NCBI RefSeq assembly: GCF_000621125.1
Contig: NZ_KK211214.1
Span: 1-64,000 of the forward strand
Source: Maribacter antarcticus DSM 21422
GTDB lineage: Bacteria; Bacteroidota; Bacteroidia; Flavobacteriales; Flavobacteriaceae
Length of the DNA stretch: 64,000 nucleotides
Direction: 5' to 3'
A program made the translations under genes and the position numbers. Positions 63,034 through 64,000 of the stretch are shown one piece after another (the stretch's first letter is position 1; every line of letters starts with the position of its first letter). Under the pieces are notes generated by a model. The model saw nothing but the letters and a program-made list of their open reading frames with translations. It had not been told where the DNA came from and made no database searches.

Positions 63034-64000
63034 CTATTGAACATCCCACCAAACGCGTGTAGTTAAGATATCCGGACCTTGATTTGATAAGGCTGCTTCG
63101 TAATTTGCTGCGTTAACAGCAGACTCGTTTTGATTGTACGTAAGCCTTCTTGGAATAGTTCCACCAGTTTCATTACCTGGGAAATTTACAGGAACCAATA
63201 CAGGGAATCCAGTTCTTCTCCAGTTAGCGAAGCTTTCATACTCATTAAGGAATGTTGCTGCCCAGTATTGGGTATTTATCTGTTCTAATGCATTTGCCGC
63301 ATCATAAGGATTGTTTGCCAAGTACGTTGCAATAGCTCCATCCTCAATGGCCGCATCGGCGCTCCACAATGTTAATTGCTTCATGGCTGCGGTAACTCCA
63401 TTATTGTAATGGGTTGCTGCATCACCACCTATACTCCAGCGAACGTTTGCTTCTGCAAGCATAAATTCTACTTCAGCATAGGTTTGAAAAACCATAGGAG
63501 CTTCAAAACCTGCCAAAATAGCCCTATTAGGCTCTGCGTAATTATCCGTGTTTTCTTCACCAGTCATATCCAATAACATTGCGTTGTTCAATCCGTTAGG
63601 AAAACCAAGCAGATCAGCTGGAGCTGTACTACCATCTCCTCTTCTAGCTGCAAGTATTGGAAGTCTTGGGTCGTTCCCATTTTGAAAGAAATCGATGAAT
63701 GTTTTCGCCATTCTTGGATTTCCGTCAGCAGCGAATACTTCAGAGATTCCGTTACGGTTGTTACTATCATGCTGAAGATAAAAAATATCATCATTAGACG
63801 TCATAACACCACCGGCAATAGCTTTAGTTACCCAAGCTTGTGACGCGGCAGGATCAACCTTTATCAATCTGAAGCCCAAACGTAACATTAAAGAATTCGC
63901 TAATTTTTTCCATTTAGCTTGGTCTCCTCCGTACATCACATCAGCAGCGCCAAAGCCAGAAGTTCCACTACCTAATGCAGCGGCAGACTCTTCTAGTTCT
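63034..64000 (-). CDS. SusD-like lipoprotein (SusD-like_2 type), N-terminus outside the window
   Basis: The open frame continues to the right edge with no start (ELEESAAALGSGTSGFGAADVMYGGD), so about 322 C-terminal residues are seen. Motifs: WKKLANSLMLRLGFRLIKVDP, FQTYAEVEFMLAEANVRW, YWAATFLNEYESFANWRRTGFP and GGTIPRRLTYNQNE, which match the SusD/RagB-like second family. It would be paired with a SusC-type transporter to the right of the window. The VCBS/ASPIC lipoprotein gene lies downstream on the same strand. Confidence 0.9.
   Translation of the reverse strand, partial: ELEESAAALGSGTSGFGAADVMYGGDQAKWKKLANSLMLRLGFRLIKVDPAASQAWVTKAIAGGVMTSNDDIFYLQHDSNNRNGISEVFAADGNPRMAKTFIDFFQNGNDPRLPILAARRGDGSTAPADLLGFPNGLNNAMLLDMTGEENTDNYAEPNRAILAGFEAPMVFQTYAEVEFMLAEANVRWSIGGDAATHYNNGVTAAMKQLTLWSADAAIEDGAIATYLANNPYDAANALEQINTQYWAATFLNEYESFANWRRTGFPVLVPVNFPGNETGGTIPRRLTYNQNESAVNAANYEAALSNQGPDILTTRVWWDVQ

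Noticed and set aside
1-64000. CRISPR array, rRNA operon, riboswitch or replication origin
   Set aside because: No regularly spaced repeats, rRNA sequence, recognisable riboswitch core or DnaA-box cluster was seen when reading both strands.

Overview
The window looks like chromosomal DNA of a marine-type member of the Bacteroidota, most likely a flavobacterium. The reasons are SusC/SusD outer-membrane pairs, TANNTTTG-type promoter elements, a replicative DnaE carrying an N-terminal DnaQ-type exonuclease, a bS16 with a long Ala/Glu-rich tail, many lipoproteins and Ser/Thr-rich signal peptides, and low G+C. I cannot name the species from the sequence alone.

Layout. 1-0.6 kb: decayed SusD relic. 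0.9-5.2 kb: secreted tricorn-like peptidase and an unrecognised secreted protein. 5.4-10 kb: a translesion cassette of a Y-family polymerase and a second, error-prone DnaE. 10-17.4 kb: an AraC regulator followed by a complete non-phosphorylative L-fucose pathway (fucose mutarotase, fucose dehydrogenase, fuconolactonase, fuconate dehydratase, ketodeoxyfuconate dehydrogenase, diketo-acid hydrolase) and a FucP-type importer, ending in pyruvate and lactate. 17.5-18.6 kb: a ThuA-domain lipoprotein. 18.9 kb: a degenerate copy of the 3' half of tRNA-Asp with its terminator. 19.2-22.4 kb: a GH2 pseudogene.

22.6-48 kb is the most interesting part. It holds a calcineurin-like phosphoesterase, a GH92 relic, a ten-gene operon giving a complete myo-inositol pathway (IolG, IolE, IolD, IolB, IolC, IolJ, IolA, a second Gfo/Idh dehydrogenase, a sodium-solute symporter and a secreted EEP-family phosphoesterase), a LacI repressor, a GH92 mannosidase-like lipoprotein, a SusC/SusD pair, and a two-domain secreted enzyme joining a GDPD/PI-PLC-like phosphodiesterase to an alkaline phosphatase. 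Four near-identical palindromes of the form TGCAAA-N2-TTTGCA lie upstream of the phosphoesterase, the iol operon, susC and the two-domain enzyme. They look like operators of one LacI regulon. I infer a locus that strips and imports an inositol-containing phosphodiester or phospho-glycoconjugate, possibly mannosylated, and burns the inositol. All of it lies between the intact tRNA-Asp gene (48.9 kb) and its degenerate copy (18.9 kb), which resembles an old integration footprint, although no recombinase is visible.

48-64 kb returns to housekeeping and general genes: a gene split by an amber codon, tRNA-Asp, a DUF58 protein, thioredoxin, a DUF2490 protein, the replicative DnaE, an S1-family sulfatase, rpsP-rimM, an FG-GAP/ASPIC-UnbV lipoprotein, and a SusD-like lipoprotein that runs off the right edge.
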